From: G963556115 sp963677015 | GTDB taxonomy: Bacteria; Planctomycetota; SZUA-567 | DNA length: 64,000 bases | NCBI GenBank assembly: GCA_963677015.1 | Contig: OY781533.1 | Coordinates: 1,550,001 to 1,614,000 of the forward strand | Direction of reading: 5' to 3' | Shown: one piece after another, positions 16,831 through 26,164 of the stretch | Layout: each line of letters begins with the position of its first letter | Position numbering within the stretch: position 1 is the first letter of the stretch | The notes under the pieces: model-generated | Told to the model about the DNA's origin: nothing | The model's input: only the letters and a program-made list of their open reading frames with translations | Database searches by the model: none | Made by a program: the position numbers and the translations under genes

Positions 16831-18528
16831 CTATTTCGCGGAGCGCATCTTTACGAATTCTCTTATCAGTCCGGCTGTAGATGAATCGTGATGTGCCAGG
16901 CTGATCTTCTTGCCTTTGAGCAATTCTTTTTCTTCTCCAAGGATTTTTTTGGCAAGTACTTTTCCAAGTTCCACACCCCATTGATCGAAACTGTTGATAC
17001 GCCAGATGATGCCCTGTACAAATATTTTATGCTCATACATTGCGATAAGTGAGCCAAGTACTCTAGGTGTAAGTTTCTTTACCAGAATTGAGTTGGTAGG
17101 GCGGTTACCTGTAAAGACTTTATGCGGTGTCAGCTTTTGGATTTCCTCTGGAGAAAGTCCAAAAGCTTCAAGATCGTTTATAACTTCATCTTTATCTTTA
17201 CCTTTCATCAGGGCTTCGGTCTGGGCGAAGAAATTAGCGATAAGCTTTTCATGGTGATCACTGACTTTGTGTTGTGGCTGAGCCGCAGCAATAAAGTCAC
17301 ATGGGATTATTTTGGTTCCCTGATGAATAAGCTGGTAGAAAGCGTGTTGGCCGTTTGTACCCGGTTCGCCCCAGATTATTGGACCTGTCTGGTAGTTAAC
17401 AGCATTGCCGCTGCGGTCAATATGTTTGCCGTTACTCTCCATATCTCCCTGCTGGAAATAAGCGGCGAAACGTGCCAGATACTGATCGTAAGGGAGAATG
17501 GCCTGACTTTCGCAGCCGAAGAAATTATTATACCAGATCCCGAGTAAGGCCATAATTACCGGTATGTTCTTTTCTGCTCTGGTTTTCAGGAAGTGCTGAT
17601 CCATCTCGTATGCACCGGTGAGAAACTCAGAGAATGTTTTAAAGCCAAGGGCGCAACAGATTGAGAGGCCGATAGCACTCCAGCTGGAATATCTGCCACC
17701 GACCCAGTTCCAGAATTCAAACATATTTGCCGGGTTGATACCAAATTTTACAACTTCAGTTTCATTGGTTGATAAAGCGACGAAATGTTTAGCTATCGCT
17801 TCCTGTTTTTTCAGTTTTTTCAATGTCCATTTTTTTGCGGTGAGGGCATTGGTCATGGTTTCCTGAGTGGTGAAGGTTTTGCTGGCAACAATAAAGAGCG
17901 TCTCTTCCGGATCTAAATCTCTTGTTTTTTCAACAAAATCAGTCGCGTCAACGTTACTTACGAATCGTACTTCAGGGCCTTTGCCGGCATAGTTTTTCAG
18001 CCCCTGTACAATCATTACCGGACCCAGGTCTGAGCCGCCAATACCGATGTTAATAACAGTTTTTACCGGCTTGCCTGTATATCCCAGCCACTTGCCGCTG
18101 CGAACCGCGGTAGAGAATTTTTTCATTTTTGCCAGTACTTTGTGAACTTCAGGCATAACATCCACGCCGTCAACTTTGACAGGATCCTTACCCTGATAGC
18201 GCAGGGCGGTATGCAGCACGGCTCTCTCTTCGGTAAAGTTAATCTTTGAGCCTGAGAACATTTTTTTCTTCCAGGTATTGAGATCGGCGGCTTTGGCAAG
18301 GTTGAAGAGCTTGTTCATGGTTTCAGCAGTGATACGGTTCTTTGAGTAGTCAAAAAAGATATCGTTAAAACTGAGTGAGAACTTATTGAAGCGTTTACTG
18401 TCTTCAGCAAATAGATTTTTCATTTCCAGTTTGCTGATTTGTTTGAAATGGGTAGTAAGTTCTTTCCATTCAGGAGTTGCCTTGAGCGGTTTCTCTGATT
18501 TTGTTGCTGCTCTTCGTTTGCCTGCCAT
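16831..18528 (-). CDS. pgi: Glucose-6-phosphate isomerase
   Basis: Pgi interconverts glucose-6-phosphate and fructose-6-phosphate. The 565-residue product is the long type. It carries INIGIGGSDLGPVM (sugar-phosphate binding), FIVASKTFTTQETMTNA, the signature GGRYSSWSAIGL, the catalytic-loop glutamate and histidine region (MESNGKHIDR ... GEPGTNGQHAFYQLIHQG) and the closing FDQWGVELGK. A lysine-rich N-terminus precedes the domain. AAGGAAAG lies before the ATG. It sits 63 bases downstream of the UDP-sugar pyrophosphorylase, so the two form a likely operon, closed by a hairpin. Confidence 0.97.
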   Translation of the reverse strand: MAGKRRAATKSEKPLKATPEWKELTTHFKQISKLEMKNLFAEDSKRFNKFSLSFNDIFFDYSKNRITAETMNKLFNLAKAADLNTWKKKMFSGSKINFTEERAVLHTALRYQGKDPVKVDGVDVMPEVHKVLAKMKKFSTAVRSGKWLGYTGKPVKTVINIGIGGSDLGPVMIVQGLKNYAGKGPEVRFVSNVDATDFVEKTRDLDPEETLFIVASKTFTTQETMTNALTAKKWTLKKLKKQEAIAKHFVALSTNETEVVKFGINPANMFEFWNWVGGRYSSWSAIGLSICCALGFKTFSEFLTGAYEMDQHFLKTRAEKNIPVIMALLGIWYNNFFGCESQAILPYDQYLARFAAYFQQGDMESNGKHIDRSGNAVNYQTGPIIWGEPGTNGQHAFYQLIHQGTKIIPCDFIAAAQPQHKVSDHHEKLIANFFAQTEALMKGKDKDEVINDLEAFGLSPEEIQKLTPHKVFTGNRPTNSILVKKLTPRVLGSLIAMYEHKIFVQGIIWRINSFDQWGVELGKVLAKKILGEEKELLKGKKISLAHHDSSTAGLIREFVKMRSAK

Positions 18529-18591
18529 TGTAGTCTTTCCTTATTTAAAAGAGTAAGATAATGTAATTGTAAAATTCGAGCTATATATAGA

Positions 18592-19995
18592 TTATTCTAT
18601 GATCATTCCGTCTTTTACTTCGACACACACCGGGCATTTCTTGATGAATTCTTGCTGATCAAGGGCGAACAGCGGTGAAATTTCCAGGCTAATTGCGCTG
18701 TCGCCATTGGCGTTTCTGGGTACTTTATGACCGCAGGCTTCCAGCCAACCAGCAAAACGATTTGATAAAAGTTGCCTGCAGCTCTCTGCCGAATCAATGC
18801 CGGTCGCATTTTTTACCGGTGCGAATTCTTCTTCACGGGCAACTTCCATAGTTATTGTTTTCGTTACTAGAGGGATTGCATCAAAGACAAAGGTTTCAAA
18901 TTTGATGCCGTTATTATTCTCCGGCTTTATTCTGTTTCCCTCTTTGCTGATGTAAGGGATTTTCTTTTTTGCAACATGCCACGGCAATTTGGCATTACCA
19001 CCAATTTTTTCAACGAAATCAACATTGATGATATGTATTGCAATAGATCCGGCCCAGAATAAAAGATTGCCTGCCGCGTCACGGGCGGTAGTGTTTTCTT
19101 CGGTCATGTCCGAGTACTCGATTACAGTGGGTTTGCCGTCGCCGATGCAGATATTCCCCACTTTTTCATTCGGGTCGGCTTTCTTAAGTATTTTGGAGGA
19201 CATATTGGAATTAGCGTCTATATGATAACCGAGAAAAACCGGGTCGGCAATAGTCACCAGCGGGTTGTCCACCTGAAAATAACTTAAATATTCTATACCG
19301 CGCTTTTTCATATCAGCCAGAGCACCGCTGCTGCAGATGGCCCAGAGGCAGCCGCCATGGCCATCGGGGTTCAGAGCCAGCTGATTCTTTTCAGCCAGTA
19401 TCAATTTGTAATCATTGTCAACCGACGGCACCATTCTTTGTTTGAAGCAAAAAACATTTTCTTTTCCCAGGCCGAAGTAATCATTATCGCTGAAAAACTT
19501 TACGGTGTCGTTATGATTCAGAGTACTGGTCATTATATACCAGGGAATCGTTGTGTTGTAGCGTTTGCTTGCGGCTCTGATCTGTTCGGCGTGCCACTGG
19601 AAGAGAGTCTTGCCGGAGTTAGGGCCTATACTATAACACCCTTTGGGTCCGTCAAATCCCAGACGCGATCCCTGTCCGCCGGCCACAAGAAATATACCAA
19701 GTTTTCCAGCACTTATTGCTGAACTCCCTACTACCTGCATCCGGTCTCTAAGTTTCAAGTCTTCGTCTGTTTGTGGAAGGCCTATTATAGGAGCAGGGGT
19801 TACTTCGGTAGGCAGTGTGAATTCTTCTATACCGTTTTTAACATTATTGCAGCGTGCTTCAAGCCAGTTAAAATCAATAGTCTGAAGTTGCTCAGATAGT
19901 ACTGCTTTTTCATCCCGGGTTAATTCGTCCCAGAAATGAAAAACATGTTCCTGCGCGTTGTCTTTGAATAGTTTCATGAGTTCGGTGTCGGTCAT
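18592..19995 (-). CDS. Eukaryote-type UDP-sugar pyrophosphorylase (UAP/UGP family)
   Basis: The family makes UDP-sugars and pyrophosphate from UTP and a sugar-1-phosphate. The nucleotide-binding motif LVAGGQGSRLGFDGPKGCY (near 103-121) is that of UDP-N-acetylglucosamine and UDP-glucose pyrophosphorylases of eukaryotic type, not of bacterial GalU or GlmU. Further matches are PWYIMTS, FFSDNDYFGL, FKQRMVPSVD, NPDGHGG and FQVDNPLV. At 467 residues it is close to human UAP1. The sugar is not certain; the GHGG and substrate loops look UAP-like, so GlcNAc-1-phosphate is a reasonable guess. GGAG precedes the ATG. Its downstream neighbour is pgi. Confidence 0.88.
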   Translation of the reverse strand: MTDTELMKLFKDNAQEHVFHFWDELTRDEKAVLSEQLQTIDFNWLEARCNNVKNGIEEFTLPTEVTPAPIIGLPQTDEDLKLRDRMQVVGSSAISAGKLGIFLVAGGQGSRLGFDGPKGCYSIGPNSGKTLFQWHAEQIRAASKRYNTTIPWYIMTSTLNHNDTVKFFSDNDYFGLGKENVFCFKQRMVPSVDNDYKLILAEKNQLALNPDGHGGCLWAICSSGALADMKKRGIEYLSYFQVDNPLVTIADPVFLGYHIDANSNMSSKILKKADPNEKVGNICIGDGKPTVIEYSDMTEENTTARDAAGNLLFWAGSIAIHIINVDFVEKIGGNAKLPWHVAKKKIPYISKEGNRIKPENNNGIKFETFVFDAIPLVTKTITMEVAREEEFAPVKNATGIDSAESCRQLLSNRFAGWLEACGHKVPRNANGDSAISLEISPLFALDQQEFIKKCPVCVEVKDGMIIE

Positions 19996-20082
19996 TTGGT
20001 CTCCTGGAAAACTTGTTCTGTTAAAAATATATATGCAGGTGTTTGCCGGTTCTACGGAGGGCGTTACAAATATAACTTGATT

Positions 20083-20547
20083 TTAATTATCAAATTTAAA
20101 GTGTATAATTTCAATATTAGCCTCTGCAAGAAGGTTCAATGCAAGTGGGTCTGGATAGCTCTCAAGAATATAAATCTTTTCCACACCAACATTGATAAGC
20201 ATTTTGGCACACATAACGCAAGGCTGGGTTGTGCAGTAAAGTGTTGAACCTTCAATTCTAACTCCGTAGGTGGCTGCCTGTAATAGAGCATTTTGTTCCG
20301 CATGTAACGCTCGGCAGATCTCATGACGCTCTCCTGAAGGGATATTTTCTTTCTCTCTGACGCAGCCGGTAATGGAGCAATGTTCAATTTTTTTGGGTGC
20401 GCCGTTATAACCTGTAGCAAGAATTCTTTTATCCTTTACCAGTATTGCTCCAACATGACGCCGCAGGCAGGTACTGCGTTTGGCTACTTCCAAGGCTATT
20501 GTCATGAAGTATTCGTCCCAGCTTGGGCGTTGGTTTATATTTTCCAT
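20083..20547 (-). CDS. dCMP deaminase (ComEB-type)
   Basis: The 154-residue zinc enzyme converts dCMP to dUMP, feeding dTMP synthesis. Zinc ligands and the catalytic glutamate are visible in ALHAEQNALLQ and TQPCVMCAKMLIN. WDEYFMTIALEVAKRSTC at the N-terminus and the insertion ILATGYNGAPK are typical of the dCMP deaminase/ComEB family rather than of tRNA adenosine deaminase. It may be cooperative with dCTP like other members, but that is not visible. A good promoter lies at 20617-20645. A thymidylate kinase gene is elsewhere in the window. Confidence 0.92.
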   Translation of the reverse strand: MENINQRPSWDEYFMTIALEVAKRSTCLRRHVGAILVKDKRILATGYNGAPKKIEHCSITGCVREKENIPSGERHEICRALHAEQNALLQAATYGVRIEGSTLYCTTQPCVMCAKMLINVGVEKIYILESYPDPLALNLLAEANIEIIHFKFDN

Positions 20548-20616
20548 GGTGTATGCTCAGTATATCTTTCAAAGACGATTTTAAAATAGAAAATGTGTAT
20601 ATAATAGTTAAAAATG

Positions 20617-20645
20617 ATTATAGTTAAATTATACTTGAAGGTCAA
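20617..20645 (-). promoter_or_regulatory. Sigma-70-type promoter of the dCMP deaminase gene
   Basis: Read on the minus strand, TTGACC (20640-20645) is followed after 17 bases by TATAAT (20617-20622). This is the best consensus match in the window and leaves a leader of about 60 bases. Confidence 0.6.
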
Positions 20646-20741
20646 TGTCAGTTTTCGGTTAAAATGGATCATTAATGATGTAGAAATGAATGAGATATTT
20701 CGATAAGATTATGAAGTATAATATAATTTTAATTTTAATCA

Positions 20742-21068
20742 ATGTATGGGATGTGGCGTATAATGGCTCAAACATTTAAGCATGTATCAATATTTATAAT
20801 TTTTCTGGTGGCCGCAATCTTTCTGGATTTGCTGCAAAGACAACTTTCAGGGTACTTTGACTTTAAGTTTGGAGTTACTGCGCTGATGTTGCTATGGTCG
20901 ATATCAATTGTGATTGTTTTTAATCTGTTATTTCATTATTTCGGGAAGTGGCCGGAAAAGGTCTCATATATCTGTGCGGGAGTAGCTGTAATTATTGTAT
21001 TATTGCTTGCGCATTTCAAAGCAATAGATATCAATGACAGTACGTCGCCGTTTCTCTGGTTTTCATAA
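20742..21068 (+). CDS. Small hypothetical membrane protein with three transmembrane helices
   Basis: No family recognised. The 108-residue product has three hydrophobic segments: about 15-33 (VSIFIIFLVAAIFLDLL), 43-66 (ALMLLWSISIVIVFNLLFHYF) and 73-90 (ICAGVAVIIVLLLAHF). A short Asp/Ser/Thr-rich tail follows. The start is uncertain: ATG at 20763 would drop seven residues, and neither start has a clear ribosome site. The gene is divergent from dCMP deaminase and converges with the receiver-domain gene, with a gap of 5 bases. Confidence 0.6.
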   Translation: MYGMWRIMAQTFKHVSIFIIFLVAAIFLDLLQRQLSGYFDFKFGVTALMLLWSISIVIVFNLLFHYFGKWPEKVSYICAGVAVIIVLLLAHFKAIDINDSTSPFLWFS

Positions 21069-21073
21069 TGTCT

Positions 21074-21811
21074 CTATAGCATGAATCTTTGTGAATCATT
21101 ACTCGCAGATTTGGTGAAGATGCCTTTTTCCAGGGCCTTATCAATTTTGGAGGCAATTAAAGGAGATAAATTCATAAAGTTTGCTTTAACAACAAAATAA
21201 GGGATGTTATTCTCTTCGTCAAGCTTTTTGCTGCAGTCTACTACTTTGCACGAGAAACGGGTTTTATAGGAAATTTCGAGTATTTCTGAGAGATCGTTAC
21301 AGGTGAAAACTGTAATTGTATCCTTAGGTATACTGAAATTAAGTTTGAATTCGACATATTGTTTGGAGATCTTTATCAATTCAATCTGGCTTGTCGCTTG
21401 AAACAGAACTTGTTTGCGAGTTGATTTGCTCCTCAAGGCAATTTTTTCATGGTTAAGGATATTATCCACCATAAAACAGAGGTGCTCTTTGTTTACTGGT
21501 TTATTGAGGTAGTCAATAGCTCCGAGACTGATTATTGAAATTACAGCCTGATTACTGTTATCATCACCGATAACAAATATTGGTATACTTGCGAAATTTT
21601 CATAAAGTAAATTGAATGCAGCGCTTCCATTATGTTCTTCAATATTCCAGTCCAGGATTATCATGGCAATATCCGGGTGATTGGCGATAGCTGCAAGAGC
21701 AGAGCCGCTGCTTTCTGATTCAATTACAGTGTAGCCTGATGGGCTGAGAGCCTGTTTAATCGATTCACGTTCGTGTTTTTCGCCAATAACCAGTAAGATT
21801 TTTTGATTCAT
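21074..21811 (-). CDS. Degenerate response-regulator receiver protein with uncharacterised C-terminal domain
   Basis: The start at 21811 (MNQKILLVIGE) was chosen because the longer frame would run through the upstream gene. Residues 1-118 are a receiver domain with the phospho-aspartate in IILDWNI (near 55), a conserved Lys-Pro in LNKPV and a GAIDYL strand. The N-terminal acidic pair is altered to Gly-Glu (VIGEKHE), so phosphorylation or metal binding may be weakened. The C-terminal 120 residues have no HTH. Their all-beta look (FKLNFSIPKDTITVFTC ... YFVVKANFMNLSP) could be a PilZ-like barrel, but the RxxxR motif is missing. It follows the small membrane gene by 16 bases. Confidence 0.75.
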   Translation of the reverse strand: MNQKILLVIGEKHERESIKQALSPSGYTVIESESSGSALAAIANHPDIAMIILDWNIEEHNGSAAFNLLYENFASIPIFVIGDDNSNQAVISIISLGAIDYLNKPVNKEHLCFMVDNILNHEKIALRSKSTRKQVLFQATSQIELIKISKQYVEFKLNFSIPKDTITVFTCNDLSEILEISYKTRFSCKVVDCSKKLDEENNIPYFVVKANFMNLSPLIASKIDKALEKGIFTKSASNDSQRFML

Positions 21812-21827
21812 GATAGAGTTGCCTTGT

Positions 21828-22034
21828 TTAGAAAGCAATAACTTTGTAGAGAACAGCCAAACCCATACCAACAAAAATTGCCAGCATAAATGCCGAAATA
21901 CCTTCTATTGCCAAACGCCATACAGGAATATCAATATAAAAGCGCGATTTTCCTGAAGACTCTTTGAAGGCTTTGATCTGCTCCAGAGTTGCAGTCATTT
22001 CTTCCTGATGTCTAAGTTCTTCATCTTTATTCAT
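21828..22034 (-). CDS. Small single-pass membrane protein
   Basis: No family recognised. The 68-residue product has a charged, Glu/Gln-rich N-terminal helix (about 3-30) and one C-terminal transmembrane helix (about 45-66, IEGISAFMLAIFVGMGLAVLYKV), so it probably faces the cytoplasm with its N-terminus. GGAG lies 10 bases before the ATG. It is 19 bases after the AsmA-like gene and 16 before the receiver gene, which makes a three-gene operon likely. Confidence 0.65.
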   Translation of the reverse strand: MNKDEELRHQEEMTATLEQIKAFKESSGKSRFYIDIPVWRLAIEGISAFMLAIFVGMGLAVLYKVIAF

Positions 22035-22053
22035 TAAGGTTATACTCCATAAT

Positions 22054-25000
22054 TTATTCGAATAATTTCAATATGTCTCCCAGGCTTGAACCGGATTTCA
22101 AAGATTCATTGTCACCATTGATACCGAGAGCATTCTTTAATTTATCTGATTGTACATTTTTCATGAGTAGTTTCAATAATCCGCCATTGCCAAGGAGATT
22201 ATTAAATTCTTTGGTAATCACGGGGACGTTTTTCCTCAACTCTGAACGTAAATTATCAATATTTACAACAGGGTTTTCAATAGTTCCTGTGATATCAATG
22301 AAAAGTTTTTTCTCGTTTGCCAGCTTCTCAAGTCGATTAGGGATAATGTTATAGAATTTTGTGCGTTCCAGAGGGGTTAGTGTGGTTGTAAAGTTGTTGA
22401 CAGAAGGGATATTGAGTAACTGTCTGGAGTCGAATGACTTCTGGATATTTGCAACAGGATAAATTCGCAGTTTAAGCTTTCCTGAAAACGAAACGATACC
22501 CCTTATAAGGTAATCTGCTGTATTACCTCCACCGCATTTAATCTGGTGTATCTGTAAAGCGGATTTCCCTATTTTATAGTTAATATCGCAGTACCTGTAA
22601 AATGCTTTCTGCTTTTTACCATAAGTTGGGGCCATTTTTTTATCTATTTGAGAGGCAACCTCTTTGACTACATTAGGAGGGAGATCTTCTGAAAGATATT
22701 TTTCCCAATCGTGTCTCTTATTGATGGTTTCAAGAATGAGATCTTTTATTTCAGCTTTTTCCATATCTGAGTTTAAACTTGCGAGTATGTTCTCTCTGGT
22801 GATCCCTTCCCAGCTTAAGTTTAAGGTTGATGTCTTATCTTTATTTGCAGGTAGAATAAGCCAGCCATTCAGAATTGAATTTTCGGTATGAAAGTGTGAG
22901 AGTAGCTGCGGGAGATCAATCTTTTCAAGTTTCAGGCTGAGCTTTCCTTTGGGAGTTTGCGTAACGTCTGCATAAGCCGAGAAGAAAACATTACCGGACA
23001 TTCGGCCTCGTCCGTCTTCAATTTTAGCTATGCCATTGTTCAGGCTGAACTTTGAACTTAGATCAAAAATATTGATATTATTATAGTTAATTTTATCAAT
23101 GCTTAATGTTCCATTGGATATTTTCGCCTGTTTGATATAAGCGTGATGCAGTGTGTCTTCAAAACTGAATAACGGCAGTTTTTTGGCTTTGATATTTGCT
23201 GTTACTTTCAGACTGTCCTTGGTGCCAAATTCGCCATCTTTATACGTGTATCCGGGTAAATAAAGCTGTAAAAGTTTTCTGTTGCCCTTGAGCATGAAAT
23301 TAAGATCACATCCTTTGCCGAAATTGACAATTCCGCTCTTCTCAAGCTTGAATTTTTCTGCAACCCCGGTCAGATAGACGGAAGCATTAGATGATTTAAG
23401 AAATATTTCTTCAGCTTTCAGGCCAAAAAGACTGCCGTCAGTATCTCGGCTCCAGCTGAGTCTGGCATCGAATTGAATGTCATCGGAAATATCGGAGAAG
23501 TCATTTTTGGTTATTTTAATTTGCTTGGATTTGCCTACAAGTAACATGCTTGGGGCATTGGTTGTTCCTATCAGTTCATTATAGACCTCAATTTGACCTT
23601 CAAATTTTTCATTATTGCCGTAGCCTTTAAAGTGTTTAAAAAATTTGTCGATATCGGCTTCAAGTTTGCTGTTAAACCCTTCAAAAATAGCATTTTCTAT
23701 ATAGAAATTTCCGGCGGCAGTGTATGTGTAATTCTTTTGGTCGTCGTAAAGTTCCAGATCGCTTATTGCCAGCTTGTTATCATTAACCAGATATTTAAGC
23801 GAGGTATTTCCATTGAGTGATGATTCTGAAAAATCCACAGGTGTGGTAAGGTGCAGATTCTTGATATTAAAAGCAGAATTTATTGAGACGACTTCAGGAG
23901 TAAATGTCAGTTTCCCGCGTAATGTTGTATCGCTGGAGGTAAATGGTAATTCGGAATTATCTGAAATATTAAGTAACGTGCTTAAAAGCATTGTGTTTTG
24001 AGACCTAGTTCCTATTGAGGCGTTTCCATGCGGATAAAATTCGTAATTTCCAGATGGAGTTTTTCTGAATAGGTTCGCTTTTAAATTTACCAATGATGTG
24101 CTGCCTATTTGTGCCTTATTGTTAACAGGGTCGACGTTTTGAATTTGCAATGTTGCTTTATCAAGTTCCAGTGCCCACTCATCTTTCATCTGAAGTGAAA
24201 ATTTGGTCTGTAATGTGAGATTTGCCGGTTGTGTTCCTGAGGCAAATCTAAGTTCAGCTTTTGAGTCGGGTGAGGTTAAAGTCAGGGATTGCGGCAGGAA
24301 ATTCGCTTTGCCGTTAAATTTAAAATGATCGAAGGTCCCAGTAAATTTGTTGTTGTAGGGGAGTAATATGGAAAGAATTTTATTGAAGTCGCCATCCAGA
24401 TCGTAAGATACAGGGATTATTGTAGCGTTAGAATTATTATTATTTTGCTGATAATTCAAGTTTAGAATATTGGATTTGAAGATTAATTTATCAGGGATGA
24501 TGGTTTTATTTTGATGAATAAAGCCATTAACGCTTCCGCTGAAACGACCAAATTCGAGATCCTGATTTAGCAGATTATCATGGATTAAAGCCGTATCGTC
24601 ATTTGAACCAAATGCCAATTTATAAAAGGTATTATTTACTTCAGGTTTGGTTATTATAGAAAGTGAAATGTCGCCATGTGGAGAAAAACGTTTGTAAGGA
24701 AGTATGCCAATTCTTTGTAGTTTTGAAAAAGATTCCTGCATTTGGCTTTTTACAACAAGGTTGAGCTCTACCGGGTATAAATCCAGTAACGATTTAATTT
24801 CTGATTTAAAAAGCTGTTCGGGTATAAGAATGCTTCCGCTCAAGGCTGTATTATCGCCTTGAGATTCTATGTTTTCAAATAAAATTGAGTTGTTGTCAGC
24901 CGTAATTAGAGATGAGAAATCAAATGTTAGTTTAGTGGATCCCTGATTTTCAATGACTAACCGGGGCGTTTTGACTTTCCCGGAAATTTTGAAGTGGTTG

Positions 25001-26058
25001 TCAGTGATATTGACTTTGCCGGTATATGTAAAATCATCAGGAATACTCAGGGCAAGGCTGTTATTGTAAAAGGGGGTTTTGTTGAACTGCATTCTGGATT
25101 TTTCAACATCAGCATGAATATTGTAGTCGTCAGATTTTGTCGGGTTGTCAATATAACCGGAAGCTTTTACCATAAGGCCGGAGTTGTTGGAAATTTCCGC
25201 CTGCCTGACGGTTATTCTGCTTTTGATTAAATCCCAGGTCCCAGAGCCGATATATGTCGTTTCGGGAACAGCATTAAGTATTTTAAGTGGTGATTTTGAT
25301 GATACCATAGTGCCGTCAAAGTCACAGTTGAAATTATTATAAGTAAGATTTCCTGAAAAAGTATTTTCGGAATTATTGAAATTCATTTTAAAGTCAGAGG
25401 TTTTAGCTGTAACTGTCAGGTCTTTTAAGGAAAAACTTGTGAGATTTGATATTAAACCTGAAATTTTACCTTTTCCTGAGAAATTATCATCCTCCAGGCT
25501 GCCAATTGCCTGGTAGCGTATTGAATTTTGATCTTTTTGTTCAAGATAAGCGTAGGAAACGTTGAAATTGGTTTTATCGAAAAATTTGGCTATACGTTGT
25601 GTTATATCGGTATTGAGTTTTTCTGGTGCAATTTCTTCAATAATCTTTTTGTACGGAATATCTGTAAGTTTCAGTTCTGATAACTCAAGGTGTTGTATGT
25701 GAATGCTGTTGAAGCGGTACAGGTTATAAATGTCATTCAAAGAGAGTTGTAGTGAGACCCGTGAGAGATCGGCTATCTTTTTCCCTTTAGGAGTTGTTGA
25801 GGTGACATTATGCAGAATAAGTCGACCTTTGAGTAACTCCAGGTCGATATGATCAATATTCAACTCAAGCCCAGTGTATTGGGTGTAACCGTTTTCAATA
25901 ATATCTTTAACCCTCTCTTCAGAGAATATAAGATAGAGGGTTGAAATTGCGGCTATTATAATGAAGAGCAGAATTACTGAAAATTTGGCTAACTTTTTCC
26001 GTAGATTCTTTTCTGGTGTATTCACAGTAATAAAACAGTTGTTCTTTCTGATTGACAT
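22054..26058 (-). CDS. Large AsmA/TamB-like membrane-anchored protein
   Basis: The 1334-residue protein has one N-terminal transmembrane helix (about 28-46) followed by an AsmA-type opening (YTQYTGLELNIDHIDLELLKGRLILHNV), then more than a thousand residues of beta-rich, low-complexity sequence full of Asn, Ser, Lys and Thr. The last part (about 1190-1300) looks like the AsmA-like C-terminal region (GIVSFSGKLKLRIYPVAN, later FIDITGTIENPVVNIDNL). Such proteins span the periplasm and are thought to move phospholipids to the outer membrane. The exact subfamily is uncertain. It heads an operon with a small membrane protein and a receiver protein. Confidence 0.8.
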   Translation of the reverse strand: MSIRKNNCFITVNTPEKNLRKKLAKFSVILLFIIIAAISTLYLIFSEERVKDIIENGYTQYTGLELNIDHIDLELLKGRLILHNVTSTTPKGKKIADLSRVSLQLSLNDIYNLYRFNSIHIQHLELSELKLTDIPYKKIIEEIAPEKLNTDITQRIAKFFDKTNFNVSYAYLEQKDQNSIRYQAIGSLEDDNFSGKGKISGLISNLTSFSLKDLTVTAKTSDFKMNFNNSENTFSGNLTYNNFNCDFDGTMVSSKSPLKILNAVPETTYIGSGTWDLIKSRITVRQAEISNNSGLMVKASGYIDNPTKSDDYNIHADVEKSRMQFNKTPFYNNSLALSIPDDFTYTGKVNITDNHFKISGKVKTPRLVIENQGSTKLTFDFSSLITADNNSILFENIESQGDNTALSGSILIPEQLFKSEIKSLLDLYPVELNLVVKSQMQESFSKLQRIGILPYKRFSPHGDISLSIITKPEVNNTFYKLAFGSNDDTALIHDNLLNQDLEFGRFSGSVNGFIHQNKTIIPDKLIFKSNILNLNYQQNNNNSNATIIPVSYDLDGDFNKILSILLPYNNKFTGTFDHFKFNGKANFLPQSLTLTSPDSKAELRFASGTQPANLTLQTKFSLQMKDEWALELDKATLQIQNVDPVNNKAQIGSTSLVNLKANLFRKTPSGNYEFYPHGNASIGTRSQNTMLLSTLLNISDNSELPFTSSDTTLRGKLTFTPEVVSINSAFNIKNLHLTTPVDFSESSLNGNTSLKYLVNDNKLAISDLELYDDQKNYTYTAAGNFYIENAIFEGFNSKLEADIDKFFKHFKGYGNNEKFEGQIEVYNELIGTTNAPSMLLVGKSKQIKITKNDFSDISDDIQFDARLSWSRDTDGSLFGLKAEEIFLKSSNASVYLTGVAEKFKLEKSGIVNFGKGCDLNFMLKGNRKLLQLYLPGYTYKDGEFGTKDSLKVTANIKAKKLPLFSFEDTLHHAYIKQAKISNGTLSIDKINYNNINIFDLSSKFSLNNGIAKIEDGRGRMSGNVFFSAYADVTQTPKGKLSLKLEKIDLPQLLSHFHTENSILNGWLILPANKDKTSTLNLSWEGITRENILASLNSDMEKAEIKDLILETINKRHDWEKYLSEDLPPNVVKEVASQIDKKMAPTYGKKQKAFYRYCDINYKIGKSALQIHQIKCGGGNTADYLIRGIVSFSGKLKLRIYPVANIQKSFDSRQLLNIPSVNNFTTTLTPLERTKFYNIIPNRLEKLANEKKLFIDITGTIENPVVNIDNLRSELRKNVPVITKEFNNLLGNGGLLKLLMKNVQSDKLKNALGINGDNESLKSGSSLGDILKLFE

Positions 26059-26164
26059 TCTGACAGCAGTGACAGAAATGGTATACTGTTATTTTCTTAA
26101 AATGCGGTGTCATTACAAGTAAATAATTGTATTTATAAAATTATTTAAAACAAAAACTACTTGT

